Below, in pieces: positions 1 through 13,107 of a DNA stretch of 38,294 bases. Origin of the DNA: Chromera velia (Eukaryota > Sar > Chromeraceae). The DNA lies in contig JAHBMJ010003326.1 in the NCBI GenBank assembly GCA_018398765.1, forward strand, positions 1-38,294, written 5' to 3'. Every line of letters begins with the position of its first letter. Within the stretch, counting starts at the first letter, position 1. Under the pieces are notes generated by a model. The model saw only the letters and a list, made by a program, of their open reading frames with translations. It searched no databases and was not told the DNA's origin. Made by a program: the position numbers and the translations under genes.

Positions 1-159
1 ATTGCGTACACCTTTCCGTTTCCTGCGATCTTTTGTTGGCCCATTGTTTTCCTGTCTCAGTACCCTTCCATTTTCCCTGTTCTTCTTCCCTTCCGTTCGT
101 TTTCACTTCATTTTCCGTTTCTCATTCTGGACAATGGCCGCCTTGTTGTTGACCCCCAG

Positions 160-859
160 AACTCATGTGGGAAGGTTCGTGTGGCCTCTTCTTGCCTGTA
201 AATGATGCAGACGGAGTCCTGCACATTTTTTGGTTTGACGGTAATCAGAAAAACAGATTCAAGCAGGAGCTGGGGGGGGATTACAGGGGGGCCCAGGCTA
301 AGGCGTGCAACGAGAGACACGCTTTCCAATGTGACCTTGTGAACGAAGGTGTGTCTGTCATCCAGTACAAGTTCAAACCTGAGACCCCATGGCACGATCA
401 CTTCTGTGCGCTCTTCTTGGAGTGTGCTTTTCTCCACCCGTCTGACTGTGATTCTCTCATGGTCATGTGCAAGGGAGAGAGAAGCAGGCAGGCGACGGAA
501 CCCGACGCGACTGACGGCATGTTCACAGGACTGAGGTTTGCCCTGAACCAGCTGAGCAGGGCGAAGAAGGACGGGTGGTACAAACCGATCTACTACGTGG
601 GAGAGGATTGGTCGGACCTCACGTCCCACGCCCTGGAACTGTTGACAGGCAAAGGAGATCCGATCCAATTGCTCGCGGACGGGGGTGCGAGACTGCTCAG
701 GTGAGTGACGGTTGAGTGAGTGAGCGAGTGAGTGGGATGGTAACAGAGCGAACAGAGAGGTCAGTTCCTGAGAGAAAAACAAAGCAAGTGAGCGAGAAAG
801 TAATTGAGTGAGATTGAGAGTGAGAGTGTGCCTGTGCCGAGTAATTGAGTGAGAGTGTG

Positions 860-893
<34 letters not shown>

Positions 894-1778
894 CCTCCCC
901 CCCTCCCCCTGTGTGTGTGTTCCTGTGCGTGTGTGCGTACGCACGGGTGGGAGAGTGAGTGTGTAAGGCGGTCGGTCAGCAGGTGGATGGGTGTGCATGT
1001 GAGATTCTAGTTTTTGGGGGGAAGGGAGCTTTCTGAAATGTCGAACGCAAAGACGACCAGAAAATAACAGAAAAGCGCGATAGTCAAGTCATAAGGAATC
1101 GTCGCAATGAAAGGACGTCTGGAAGCGCTGACGGGTAGCAATGGCAGTGGCATGGATTCTTCTTAGTCCTTCCTCATATGCTCTTTTCCCTGATTCGCCT
1201 TGCAATGCATACATGCATAAATTATTTGCTTGCAGTGCCGACGATGACCTTCCCTGGAAGTTCACCGAGGAGTGGACGGAAGAAGACAAAGAGGCGGTGA
1301 TCAAAGCGACCAGAGGTGCGAGAGGTCTCCATCCGGGCAGCCAGGCAAAGTTCATGAAACTGCTGAGCCAGTCATGGGCCTCCCAGCCCTACTTCTCCAT
1401 CACCCTCTCGAGGGGTGCGTCGAGCCCCCTCCTCCTCAGCACCCATGTTTGTGCTGGCCATTCCAGGAAGCAACCAGAAGGGGTAGTGGGGTTTGCTCCT
1501 CCTCCGGCGGGGGGGGGGAAGAAGAGTAAGACGGGGGGCAAGAAGGGCCAGGGCGGGACTGCGCAAGACAGCAGCTTCGAGACTCCCCAGAAGCTCCGTC
1601 AGTTTGAGCTCGGCCCCTGGAGTGACTACCTGAGCGTGGTGGTCTCGACGATGAGTGCGGAGGAAACGTTTGCACTCGCAATGGAGACCCGAGTCAGCCT
1701 TTGTTTTCTTTGCTTCTTTCCCTTTTCTTTCGTTGTGTGTATGAGTGCGTGTGTGTGTGTGTGTGTTTGTGAGTGCGC

Positions 1779-1813
<35 letters not shown>

Positions 1814-3480
1814 TGTGAGTGTGTGTGTGTGTGAGTGTGTGTGTGTGTGTGTGTGTATGTGTGTGAGTGAGTGAGTGGGTGGGTGTGTTGGAATGCCACC
1901 TGTCTTCGTCGTTCGTTTCTTGTTTCTCCGATTCTTCATCTGTATGTTGCTCCTTTCGTCTGTCTCTTCGTCTGTTTGTCTGGTTCTTCTTTTGCTCCGA
2001 CTCCACATGAGCGTCGGGGGCAGTGAATCTCTTTCTCGAATCTTCCTCTCCGCATTCGTGCACTTGTCTTTCTTCGCTCTTTCTTTCCACTTCACTTTTC
2101 TTCCTCTGCCTCTTTCGCCCACCGTTCAGTTCTAATCAGCGAAACCAAGTCCTCCTTACGCTGATCGAGCCATGGGTCGATTGATCGATCCGTAGTACTG
2201 CCACCGAGGGAGGATGTTCGTCTATGAATTTGTGTTTGTGAATTCAACAAGTGAATTATGACTGCATGAAGGAAGGAAGAAAGAGAGATGCATGCACATA
2301 TACTCCGCATGCATGCAGGCCCTGAGGGAGGAGTTGACGTTGAGTGACGTTGAGGAAATCCGCAGAAAGAGCCTCGAAGAGTTGCTCCGCAGAACCGGGT
2401 CCGCCGATGCCTTCGCGACTCTGTCGGACGTTCAGCCACACGTCCAAACAGTTGGCGTCTGCAGGTACTGCATCATGCGCTGGGCGGGGGGGCCCTGGGT
2501 GGTGGTGGGGCGTTTCGGGGACCCGGCAACCTACCTTGTGGCCACGGTTCAGAGCAAACGGCTGTCCTGGGTCACCGACACCATGATCGACTTGATGGGT
2601 GTCGGGGAGACTTTTTCGGATATTGACAGTGACTTTGAGGAGATGGAAGAGGAGGAGGAGGAAGAAGAGGGAGGAATCGCAGGAGGGGGAAACCGTGGCA
2701 TGAGAATCGGCGTGGGTGGGCCAGTGGAGAAAAGGGAAAGGGGATCGGTCAGCGGGGGGGGAAGTGAGAAGAGAGGGAGGTGGGGACAGAGGGCAGAAAG
2801 TGAGGACTCAGGAAGCGAATCAAGGGCGACAGAGGTTTGCCTCCAAGTCAACCGAGAAGGAACTGTCAGGGGTGCACAGGGGGGCGCTAGCACTCCAGGG
2901 GTTGAGACCCCAGCGACGCCTCAGTCTGTAGTCCATCTCGAGCCCCAGTCGCCTCCTGCTTCACTCATTCACCACCCCACGATGGGCGCCTCCCCTTCTG
3001 CTGACCTCAGCGGAGGTGACGGTGCCACGGAGGTTGGAGTAGGAGGCCGTGAGGGAGGGGGAGATGGAGAGGGAAAAGGGGAGGAGGGGGGAGGAGAAAG
3101 AGGGGGTGTGTCTCCTCCCGCAGCGGACGGTGAGGTTGAAGACTGGCAGACTGTCGCGGGAGAGTGAGTGAAGTAATGAGAACGAAATCGGAAAGGGGAA
3201 AAAGAAGGGAAAGGGGGTCAGAGGAGACAGAAAAGGGAACCTTATGCGACGTTCAGGTTCTGTCGATGCACTATTTTGCTGTCTGCAGCTCAGAAAGCGC
3301 GCGTAGAGAGAATGACTGTGTGTCTCTTCTTCAAGAAGAGGCGAATGCCGACGAGCGCGTGATGGTGATCGGTAACCGTCCCGAGCTCGGAATGTGGGAG
3401 GCAGTCGGAGGTGTGGTGCCGGAGCCTGACGTGTCATCGTTCTTCTTTGAGAAGGAAGGGAAACTTAAGGAAAGAAAAGG
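160..3480 (+). CDS. Protein of unknown function with acidic region and CBM20-like motif (5' and 3' ends unresolved)
   Basis: Four exons can be joined in phase: 160-700, 1236-1692, 2319-3163 and one starting at 3289. Boundaries are CAG acceptors at 157-159, 1233-1235, 2316-2318 and 3286-3288, GTGAGT donors at 701 and 3164, and a GTCAGC donor at 1693. The first exon lacks a start, so the gene begins left of the window. The first two exons encode a soluble, mixed-composition region I do not recognise. Exon 3 has WVVVGRFGDP, then a Glu-rich run and a long Gly/Ser/Pro-rich linker. Exon 4 contains VMVIGNRPELGMWE, which matches the signature of CBM20 starch-binding domains (V-x-G-N-x-P-E-L-G-x-W). 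The rest of that domain is not found, so the 3' end is open and the end coordinate is nominal. Starch or glycan association is inferred from this motif alone. Confidence 0.5.
861..950. repeat. (CT)n/(GT)n microsatellite in intron
   Basis: A run of about fifteen CT dinucleotides is followed by C-rich and GT/GC-rich tracts within the first intron of the left-edge gene. It explains the Arg/Glu and Ser/Leu repeat frames on the two strands, which are not genes. Confidence 0.9.
1745..1870. repeat. (GT)n microsatellite in intron
   Basis: About 120 bases of nearly uninterrupted GT/GTGA repeats lie in the second intron of the left-edge gene. Minus-strand Thr-His reading frames here are artefacts of the repeat. 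Confidence 0.9.
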
Positions 3481-3654
3481 GATCTGGGGTTTTGCTCTTA
3501 GGGGTTGGAAAGTGACCGTCTGTGGTAGTCCTTGCTTTCGTACCTTCCGACTTCAAAAAGTTTCGAAATTATTCATGTCATTTGATGCAGCGGTCTGTCA
3601 CTCTTCTCGTCCCTCTGTCCTATTCACACACAGTCATACACCGACAGACACACA

Positions 3655-3690
<36 letters not shown>

Positions 3691-3698
3691 CTCGCACA

Positions 3699-3738
<40 letters not shown>

Positions 3739-5411
3739 GACACACGACGTCACCAGAACAGACGCAGTCAAAGCGCAAGCACACGCCAACAAGAGCGTGC
3801 AACTTCATTGGCATACAGCAGACAGAGGGTTTGGTTGGGGGGCGGGTTTGAACCGAAGTTGTTTTTCACGCTCATACTCCGTGAACAATGATTGCTGAGT
3901 CCGTCTCTTTCTTTCTCTGCCTGGTGGCCTGTCAGTATTCATTCAACTTCAATTTCGCTTTGTCATCTGACAATGTGTATGCTTGTGCTCGATCGAGTAC
4001 CTGAAGGGCAGCAGTGAATAGAAATACGAAAGTGGCAGTTTAAGAACGTGAAGAGAAGTAACGGGAGGAGTGACGGACCCTTTGTATGTGTAGAAGGATC
4101 AAAGAACTGATTTATTTAACTTGGGGCACCTGTGTTTCAAGACGGGAGTGGATGCCCTGCCCACCCACCTGCGCGACTGGTGAGCAGGCAGGCCGGTAAT
4201 GAAACCACGGAAGGTACTGCTCAGTGACACGAAGCTGTACCTGCATGTGCTAGGGCACACTTTTTGCGTGCCAGCGTACTGCTTGAGGTTCGCAACGTAG
4301 ATTTGCGGAGTGCAGTACAAGAGGCTGGGGTGGGAAATGGGCGCGTGGTGGTAAAAGGCCGGGGTGCGGGGGCAGACGTTGTGTGTCTCGACAGAAAACG
4401 GTTGCATGAATTGTCTGTGTGTATTGCGCCATGGTGTGCTCTGTTGACAAGAGAGAACCGACGCCCGTTGACCCGTTCCAAGCGGTTCGGGATCGGTTTA
4501 AACAGAAATAGAAGTTTCAGTAGAGGGGAGGCACTTCCTTGAAGCCGGTACTTCCAAAATGTTCCAAAAGTGGTGTGCACATAAATGGGCAGAAACAGCT
4601 GACATCTGTCAAAAACTTGTGGGAGGCTTCATTTGAAACTAACATTGCAATACCATCTTCATTATCTAGGATATGCTGGCTGGAAGAAAGCAAGGAAGAA
4701 AGTTCAAGAAACTACAATCACACTGTAAGTATTATGCCGGAAGGCCACGTTGGAGGCTGGAGGCTTATATAATGAGATTCTGTGGTTTTATTCAACTTAA
4801 ATAAAAGACACTGGCAATACTAAACACACTAGTATTAAAGCATTAATTATCTAGTATAAGTAAGCATTAATTATCTCTGCTGTTTGTGGGGGCGACCTCT
4901 ATAAGACAAAACGGCGAAAGTGCTCTAGGACACCAGTAAATCACTTATCACTCATCATTTATGTAGCACAGCTAGAAATTTAGTAGAAAATTATATCTAC
5001 AACTATAGAGGTTTTAAACAACTTAAAGTTTATTAAAATTTTAACCATTTTTTCTAGTATTTTTTAAACTTATGATGGATTTATATGTTCAGATTTGTAT
5101 ATATATGTGTAGAAGTCCATAGGATTATGATCTGGGCTAAACCCCCGCGGTCCACTCCGAAGGCCGGGTACTAGACCGGGTAGGCGTACACCGAAAATCT
5201 AATATTGATACTTATGTACTGTACTAGATAGTATAATGAAACATTGTCAAAAAATATTGTATTAAAAAAAATTACGGAAAAAAAATATTTACAGAAAATT
5301 AACCTAGCAAATCAACGCTCTAGAGAAAACTTGGGAACTCGGAAAAACTTGAGAAGATGGCGGCCTAAATCTATAATTTATCAGACACATGCATCAGACC
5401 CATACGAAATG
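3481..5411. other. Intergenic region, turning AT-rich after 4580
   Basis: No intact gene is seen. Between 4120 and 4480 one plus frame reads like degraded protein, for example VLLSDTKLYLHVLGH, but has several stops and no recognised domain. From about 4580 the DNA is AT-rich with short polyA/T runs and roughly ten CTAG sites in under 700 bases (4660-5330). A short GC-richer patch lies at 5140-5195. It may contain transposon remnants, but none can be named. Confidence 0.6.
3645..3742. repeat. Compound (CA)n(GA)n(CT)n(CA)n microsatellite
   Basis: CA, GA, CT and again CA tracts follow one another. The GA and CT tracts are complementary and could pair as a hairpin. The tract lies just downstream of the CBM20-like exon, where no coding continuation is visible. 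Confidence 0.9.
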
Positions 5412-8400
5412 CTACCGTGTTGTCATTGCAGGCCCGGCTCGTCTCTTGCAGGGGCCTCTAAGGAGAGATGACCTCAGCGTTGCAAAGCGGTCGGCTGCTG
5501 TCTGCAGAACAGGTGCGCAGGCTGCGTGAAATGCCCTTCCTTCTCGACTCACGATCAGTAGGTCTCTGTTCATTTGATGCTCTTGCAAAGATGCCTCTGC
5601 TTCTCTCGAGCTTTCGTCCGCAAGTGTTGCTGCGGATGGCGGGGGGGCAGCACTCAGCAAACCCGAGCAGGCGGCACACATGATTTGGTGCGTTTTGTCG
5701 ACAGTGCACAAGGCTCTCGACTTTCGCTTCTTCAAACCTTCAAACTTCCCGAAACTCTCCCCTCTGGCAATCTTTTCTGCCCCCTGAAAGAGGGATCTCT
5801 CACTCTCAAAATCACGAAGAATCGAGAGTACTGAATTCTCAAAAACAGACCACTCACACTGACCGTATTTGCTCAGCAGCCCCTGAACAGCTAAGGGCAG
5901 CGACTGATGCAAAAAGGGTCCCATGCCTTCTTCAAGGACCACCCCGACAAGAGACCCTAGCAAACGATTCAGACACGTCACCTTTCCTCCCTCTCCACCC
6001 GTTTTTTGAAGTGAGCCAGAGAGAAGAGAGGGGGGCGCCACTAGATCAGAAAGGAAGCCGAACCACAAATCTTCCATCTGGCTCTGCGGAAAGACTCGAC
6101 GGTTTCGACTGCACAGAGCTGCCGCCTGTCTGATCACCCTCAGACAAAGGCAGTACTCCTCCACGCCCTCTAGGTCAGAAGGAGACGGCACATACGTGCG
6201 CGAAGGCAAGGAGGAAGACGGCGCAGACGGGAGCGAAGAATCTGCGTTCTCACTCACTGAGGGGTGAAGCACCGCTTGCTCCCTCTGCATACGCCCAAGC
6301 AGGCGCGACAAAGGAGAATCTCCTTCTCCATCATGACTACCGACCACGCAGGAGAAAACTGCTTCCCTCAGTCTCCCCAACCCATCCACAAACGCCCCCT
6401 TCAACAATTCTGCAGCCCCATCCAAGTCCCGACTCCTTTCTAGAAGACATACGGCAGGTGCTAGAGCACCTCTCTCTATACAGCTGCGGAGACAGGCATC
6501 TACGGGGAGTCTCTCAAAGTGATCGGTCAAGAAGCGGACACATTGCTCCTCTGCTTTTTGTGCCTGCTCCTGCCCTTTTCCCTCCTCCTCCTCCCCCCCT
6601 GCACCGAAACCCTCGCTGAGAAGCAAAACGTATAACTGGCAACAATGCTCGTAAAACCCTCCCGATTCGGGTCCCGTTCCCAGAAATTCCATCGCACGTT
6701 TCTGTGCTTTCGGGTCAGGAACGTCTATCAGACACGAAAGGAAACGCATCTGCAGTCGGGGGTGAGCATCAAGAGCAGCAACAACCTCTTGGGCACCTGA
6801 CTGTGCCACCCCTGACACCGTCTCTTCTCCCAGCTCAGTGCTGCTTTTGGCATGTGACGTCAGGGGTGATTCAAATATACTGCAGATCACATCACACGCT
6901 CGCTGACAACCTGTGCGTACCAACAAAGGCACTACTGAAAGAACTGCCCTAGAAACACCCCGGGCGTCTTCCCAGCACGGCAACTCCACATTCCCCCCCT
7001 GAGCACCCCTGTCAGATCCCCCAACACTCCACCCAACCCAAGGGAGGCTAGATCGGAGCCTTTTCCCTTCCTCCATCAACGCCTTTTTTTTTCTCTGCAA
7101 CACCGCTTCGTTCTTTACGGGGACTTCTTGGTGCAACAGGCTCGCTGCACTGACAACCCATGTTAGGATGTCAAAGAGGGGGGCATGCAGGGAGGGCACA
7201 GCAGCTAGAGTCTCAAGAAACTCTACCCACTCACCCCGCATCCAGAACAGCCAAGCTGCAGGGCCCGGAAGGCCCTTTTCACGACAGGAAAAGGCAAGAC
7301 TCTTACCCGTATCACCCCTGACAGTCAAACGGCTTGAATCTGACGAATTCAAACCGTCAGATGCCAGTTGTGCCTCCAGTCTGATCAAGTGCAACAGCAA
7401 CGTCTCTGCCTCCTTCGCCTCTCGGAGGCCCGTGCCTTCCCGCACTACAAGACCGTCTCTTCTCTCTGTGTCAAGTTTTTCCTTCTCTTCAACAAGGGCA
7501 GTCAAAACTCCTAGAAGGGACACAGAGACAGGGAGAGACAACCCGATGACAACACGAACTCGAGCAATCAAAAGGTGAAACTCATGCTCGCAAGCGGAGG
7601 CAGTGCGGCGACACCAGTCTACTCCCCCCCCTCTCCTCCTCGTAACACAGCCATCAGACATGGAACCGGAGCCAGAATACAGGTCCACACCGTTTGTGCC
7701 CTCCCCTAGATTCCCCTGCCTCTTCTCGTACTCATCTTCCAGCCCCACAGCCACCTCTCGGAGGGCGTGACAGCAACGGAGCACTGCCTCTTCCAGATGC
7801 CTTAGCACCTGCCGAAGAGAGATCGGCCGCTCTTGGCCCAGACTGCCAAGCACGAGTGCGTCATCTTCGTCCTCCTCCCCCCCTTCCTTCTCGTTCCCAT
7901 CAAGAGACGGAGGTCCTGACAAAATTGCCCTCGAATGATCACACAGGAAAGAAGACGATAAAACACGAAAAAGAAGAAAGGGAGACAGCTGAACAAGAGC
8001 CAAAAACACTGGGGGGGCTGAACCGATGGCCACCGCTGCTCCTCTCATGCTCTGTGAATCTTCTAACCCCATCCCACCCACCCCTTTTGCCCTACTGCTC
8101 CCGCTGCTGTGTGTGGAAGGCAGGCGGCAGAGCATGTTCAAGACAGAGGGCAGAACAGAAGAGGGTGTGACGACAGGGCACGGGGAAGCCCGGCCAAGAG
8201 GGAACTGCTGACCCTCGCAGCACATCTGCAGAAAGAAGAAAAGGCGGCGAACCAGAACGGACTTGCATCCTGGAGCTGGCTCTTGCACCTCCTCCCCCCC
8301 GCCCCCCAGCACTGAGCCTGGTGAGCCGTTCTTTCTGTACGGCACAAGAAGGAGTAAACGACCGGAAGGGGGGGAGGGAGCAGATGCGGCGACGAGCATG

Positions 8401-9961
8401 TCAGCCAGGGGACCTTCGAAGTCTCTCAGAATGGTTGTGTGCAGATAAGCAAGTGCGGAGTGCAGCCTGCTTTGCCTGCACTGTCGAGTTGCCTTGTCTA
8501 AATCAACCCCTGTCGGATCACACCTGGCGATCAGACGCTGCAGGCGCAGAGACAGGAGAGCCCTTGCGGCACGAAGGACAACAGTTTGGTTGTCCTCCTG
8601 CCCGGGGCCCCGCGCACTCAGACCCCCAGGCCCTAACAACCAGGTGGCACTTGCCAAAAGGCGCACCGTGTCAGGTGCGGTCTTGCTGAGTTGCGTGGCT
8701 TCGGAGACGGCATCGCGCCAAAGGGGCGATGTCGCCTCGGGTGCTGATGGCCCATTGACACTGTCCGCCTGCCTGCCCTCAGAGGGCACTAAAGCAGGAG
8801 ACAGAGACATACATTTCTCAGGTTGCACTGCTCGTGCAAATTCATCAAGCACCTCTGAGAGAGCTTCTGAATCGACTGACTCTCCCGGTTTGACTGTGCG
8901 CATTTGTTTTTCAAGCAAACAAAGGAGAATACCCAAACCCTCCCTCTCCCCCCGACCCTGAATTCGAACCGAACGAGCGGAATCTAAAGAACCACGAAAA
9001 ACCAATTCTTGCAACCCTGCAGCAATACCCATCTCCACAACCACTGCACAAATCGTCTTCCACTTCTCGGCTTCAACTTCTTTTTCTTCCATTGCCCCGG
9101 TCAACATTCCCCGACATACCATTTCAGCCATGCGCCCCACGGCAACCCGCCGCTGTGTCATTTGGACAGAAACATCCAAGAGAGGAGGTACAAGACCCTT
9201 CAAAAGGGCCAGACAAATCGCGAGGCACCAATGCCATGGATCAGGTGGGGGTTTTCCTTTTCCTTCTCCCCCAGTCACCCCTGAAGTCCCCCCCAAGAAT
9301 TCCGACAAAACGTCCCACCATCCACGCACATGGAGGGTGGATGCGCCGTGCAACCCCACCAGCACTAGGCGGGGCGGTGCCGAGTCTGTCGGATCACCCC
9401 CGTCAGCTTCCACTTTGGGTTGTTTCTGCCGTCTCACTGGCAACTGTGCCAGGGGTGCAGTTGCAACTGTGGAGTGATAAGAGAGCGGTGGGGGGGTCAC
9501 CCCTGCGTCTGCCCCCGGGGGCGGTGGCAGGTTTCGGAAAAGCATCGAGGAAAGCTCTACCTCTTGTTTCCACACTAACCCAATCTGCCATAAAGAACTG
9601 TCCTGTTCTACTCCGTCTAACTCCTCCCCCCTTCTGCTTCTGTGTTGGGCCTTCGTGTCTGTCAATTTGGGTTCACACGGGTGAACTTGGAGGACAGAGA
9701 GGACTCCGGTCGACGAGAGAACGCAGAAGAGACTGCCTCCCAGACTGTGCAGGGCCTGCAAGTAGACACAACACAACACAGGTACAAAGAGAGACACAAG
9801 AGGGCTTCTAAATGACGGGAGAGAAAAAACAAGAAAGCAACTAAAAATGCCAAAACACCTCTGCGACGGGACACAAACGCTCTGGTGTTCGACCCAATCT
9901 CCCTAACCTCTTTGTTTGTTTTCTTTCTTTCTTTCCTTCCTTCCTTCGTTCGTTCTTTCTT

Positions 9962-9998
<37 letters not shown>

Positions 9999-12545
9999 CT
10001 CCCTTTCTTTCTTTTTCTCTTTCTTTTTCTCTTTCTTCCTTCCTCACTTACTCCCTTTGCTCCTTCCTCTTTTGTTCCTCTCACTTTCCCCCCACTATGC
10101 GTAACTGTGGCATGGGCATGGTGAACCCAGTGGTCGCCTGCGAGAGGACCCGCTTTTCCTTCCCTGCCTTTCAATACTTTGAGAGTCAGTCATTCCGGCA
10201 GCTGTGCAACGCCAATGTCATTCTGCATGTGTCTGCAGGTCATTACGTCTTCAAAGCCATTTCCGTTCTCTCAATCCCAAAGTGACATAATGGCTAGATA
10301 TCTGACTGCCTGGGTGTTGGTACTCACCAGCACAGCATCCCCCAGGCTTTCCCTCCTGAGGACTTGACCCTCGAGTCCCACCCTCACTGAGAGGAGACCT
10401 GACTCCCCTCCTGCTCCTCCTCCTGCATTTGCGAGCTGCTGTCTGCCTTCAGGGTCGCGAGCAGAGGAAGTAGATGATCCAGATTTTCCCCTTCCACGCG
10501 GTTTTACAGCTAACAGCACAAGAGTGTGACCGTTCGCAACCTGCAAACGATCGAGAGGTGCCGATCGATTGATCGAGGAAGGAAACACACTGTGGATGAG
10601 CGACAGACACCGAGCAAAGGAAGGAAAAAAGGGGGGGGGATTCCAGTCATTCGATATCACTTGCTCGACGTTCTTCGGTACAGGTGCGCAGGTTTTATCC
10701 CCTATTGACTTGCTTGAGAGACGGAAAGAAGCGGGGGAAAGGGACAACAGGAGACCTCAGAAGAGAAAACGAGAAGACACGAGAGAATCATTGATGGCGA
10801 TCCGGCACAATCTTGCAAAAGCCGTTCAAAGAGGAATGAGAGAAAGCTGCTTGTGATGAAAGAGGAGAGACACTCAAAGGAAGACTCACCGACCAACTCA
10901 CCGCAAGAAGAGGTGCCATTGAGAGAGCACTCTGCTGGCCAGGGAAAGGTCTCAGCCACGCACAGCAAGAGGAGAACTTCCCCTTGTTTGCTTCCGATTC
11001 CCCTCTCCCGCCTTCTCTGTCAAAGATCCGATCAGTGTCAGGCAGAGGGGATCCCCCTGCCGTCTGTTGACCTGAGGGAAAGGACGACACTGAAGAGAAA
11101 TCTAGACGGTAGAGAGGGGCGACTGTAGGGTGAAGGGAAAGGACGAGGACCGTCGAGGAACACGCAAGGGCAACAACCGATGCGTGGTCGACAGATTCTT
11201 CCTCTGCTGCTGCTGTCTGATGAGAACTCGCAGATGAGGACGAAGAGATTGGTTGGTGCTGCTGCACAGTGTGGGAGCCTCCACTCCCCCCCGAGGGAGT
11301 TGGAGAGGAGCTGGAACTGGAGGGAGACACGCGGGGAAGTGGTACAATGCTGACCACTGCTTCGAGCGTGCGGGTTTTCCCTTTTTTGTCTTGTTGCGAT
11401 GGGTCACCACCCCCCTCCCCAATGAGCAGCTGGCGCTCACAGGCAGTCGCCATGAAGCGTTTCGAAAAAGTCAGCATCTGCACATTGCCAGCGGCATCGG
11501 CAGATAAGGCAGTCTGTCTCCCTCCCCTGAGAAAGGACAGAGCACTGACAAGATACGTGGTGGAGGGGCGGGGGGAGGATGCGGGTGTGAGGGAAGTTGA
11601 CGCTGCGGTTTGCCCTCCCGTTCCCGGCCCGCCTGTCTGTAGGGGCGGGCCGTGTATCTCCAGAGATCCCCAAAGACACCGGGCAGTCCACTGACCCTCC
11701 TCTCCCTTTTCTGCATCTCCTGTTTGAACCTCCCAGAGCAACAAAGCCCCTCCCCGCATTCCCACCAACAGACCGAAAAGAGGCACACCGGCACTGCCTG
11801 TCTGTACTCCTCCTAGAGACGAAGCCACGTTCGTCGCCATACTTGCGGCAACAGAAGCCATCAAGCCCATACCCCTGCTAGCCACGTTCGAAAACCCAGC
11901 CACTGCACCGCTGCCCTTTCCTGAAGCCTGCCCTGCTTGTGAATTATTCAAGCTCTGCGCCCCTGTCTGCCCGCCCCCCCCACCGCCCTCTCTGCTCAAG
12001 GCCAACGCAGTCACGGGGCCGACGGAGGACGAGGGCACCGCTGCCAGAGCAGTGGAATCACTTGGAACGTCAATCGCTAGCCGCAGACGCATACGGGAAT
12101 CGTAAAGCATGCACGCGCCTCTCGATGTCCCGACCACAGTGACCCTCCCGTCAAGAGAGCAAGTGACCACAGAGGGCAAACCCTTTGAACCCCTTCCAGG
12201 CCTTCCCCCCCCTTCCGCATGGATGCCGCTTAAAGGGAGACTGCGGACCTTTACAATAGAGCTACTCCCAAGACATGGGCCATCTGCACGGCTGAGGAGC
12301 CTTCTTTCTCTACTCTCCTCCCTTTCTTCCTGAGTTGCCAATCCCTCGCCCCTCAGGAGGGCACTCAGAGGAGACGGCGTCTCTTCAATTGTCGGCAGCG
12401 GCTCCCTCCCAATTGCCAACTCATGTGCCTCAAAAGAGGCACACCAGCCAAAGGGAGACGAGGCAAACGAGTCCGCATCACTCTTACCCAGGCCGTAAAG
12501 CCTGTCTGCTACCGAGCACTCAGTCTCCTTTTCTACTCCGGACAT
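5412..12545 (-). CDS. VPS8: VPS8-like CORVET subunit (beta-propeller, alpha-solenoid, degenerate RING)
   Basis: Three phase-0 exons on the minus strand, 12545-10890, 10540-10328 and 9755-5412, join into about 2070 residues with a TAG stop. Donors are GTGAGT (10889 and 10327) and acceptors are TTGCAG and CTTGCAG. Residues about 110-620 are propeller-like: SLDGRVTVVGTSRGACMLYDS, ALSADAAGNVQMLTFSKRF, then VLVLSLHPTVAPLYRLDF and LLAVSWS. The order and wording match VPS8 (in the human protein, a conserved CSDSGGSVFELTF-type block precedes a KILVI-LKPSLKVW-type block). Exon 3 encodes a long helical solenoid, and near the C-terminus CAACSGLL and HAACAPVL look like a reduced RING (C-x2-C, H-x2-C). 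VPS8 proteins tether early endosomes through Rab5 in the CORVET complex. The protein is longer than animal VPS8 because of Gly/Ser/Glu-rich insertions. The ATG at 12545 is the first in the open frame; an upstream exon is possible. Confidence 0.75.
9915..10045. repeat. (CTTT)n/(CT)n microsatellite in VPS8 intron
   Basis: CTTT, CTTC and CT repeats fill part of the intron between VPS8 exons 2 and 3 (9756-10327). On the minus strand they read as Lys/Arg/Glu-rich frames that are not genes. Confidence 0.85.
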
Positions 12546-13107
12546 TGGAAAGCCGCACAGTGTTCTTTGAAGCACTAAAATTCTAAGGAGGCACCCCGAA
12601 ACTGCAAAGTGTCAAGGCCCATTCCTTTCGACGAAGTGAGCCACTCACGTATTCTCTGGACCCATCTTTCCCTTTTCTTCAGCTGCTAACTGACAGATGA
12701 GAAGTGGAGATATATATATCAGATCGTGAAAGGATCATGCACCCCAAAAATCTGGCCTTCGGATTCAGAATTTTGGATCGGGGCCGCGCCCCCAGAAAAA
12801 AACCCTCAAAAAGGCCACAGCAATCACAGCCGTCTCCTTCATTGCTTTCTTGAATCTTGTTCCACTTCTTGTCAGGTTCTTGATGCAATGATTGGAATGT
12901 GGACCAAAATTATGCTCGAGAGCAAGTGCGCGGTCAGCAGTGACAAGCAATTCGGATCTCTGAAAACGTCTACGAACCTTGCAGTACGCGCATTGGCCGA
13001 CTTGTTGCTACCATTCCAAGGTCGTATTCCCTGAGGAGTGTTGTTCTGGAGACCTTCGCTCGGCTTTTGATATTTTGCTCTGGGATTTTCCTTCACGCCT
13101 GCTCTCC
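12546..13107. promoter_or_regulatory. Shared intergenic region between divergent VPS8 and pantothenate kinase genes
   Basis: About 560 bases separate the two divergent start codons, so this interval probably holds both promoters and 5' UTRs. An ATATATATAT tract lies at about 12711-12720. A donor-like ATAC|GTGAGT (minus, near 12652) and acceptor-like TTTGCAG (minus, near 12612) suggest a short 5' UTR intron for VPS8, because the joined frame stops before the VPS8 ATG. No RNA gene or other coding region is seen. Confidence 0.45.

Noticed and set aside
4120-4580. Possible degraded transposase or other gene
   Set aside because: Protein-like pieces occur, but there are stops of all types in every frame and no recognised domain.
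9092-9811. 239-codon plus frame and several other plus frames opposite VPS8
   Set aside because: They are antisense shadows of the VPS8 coding exon, with Pro/Ser/Arg bias and no domain.
9841-10174. Lys/Arg/Glu-rich frames on the minus strand
   Set aside because: Produced by the CTTT/CT microsatellite in a VPS8 intron.
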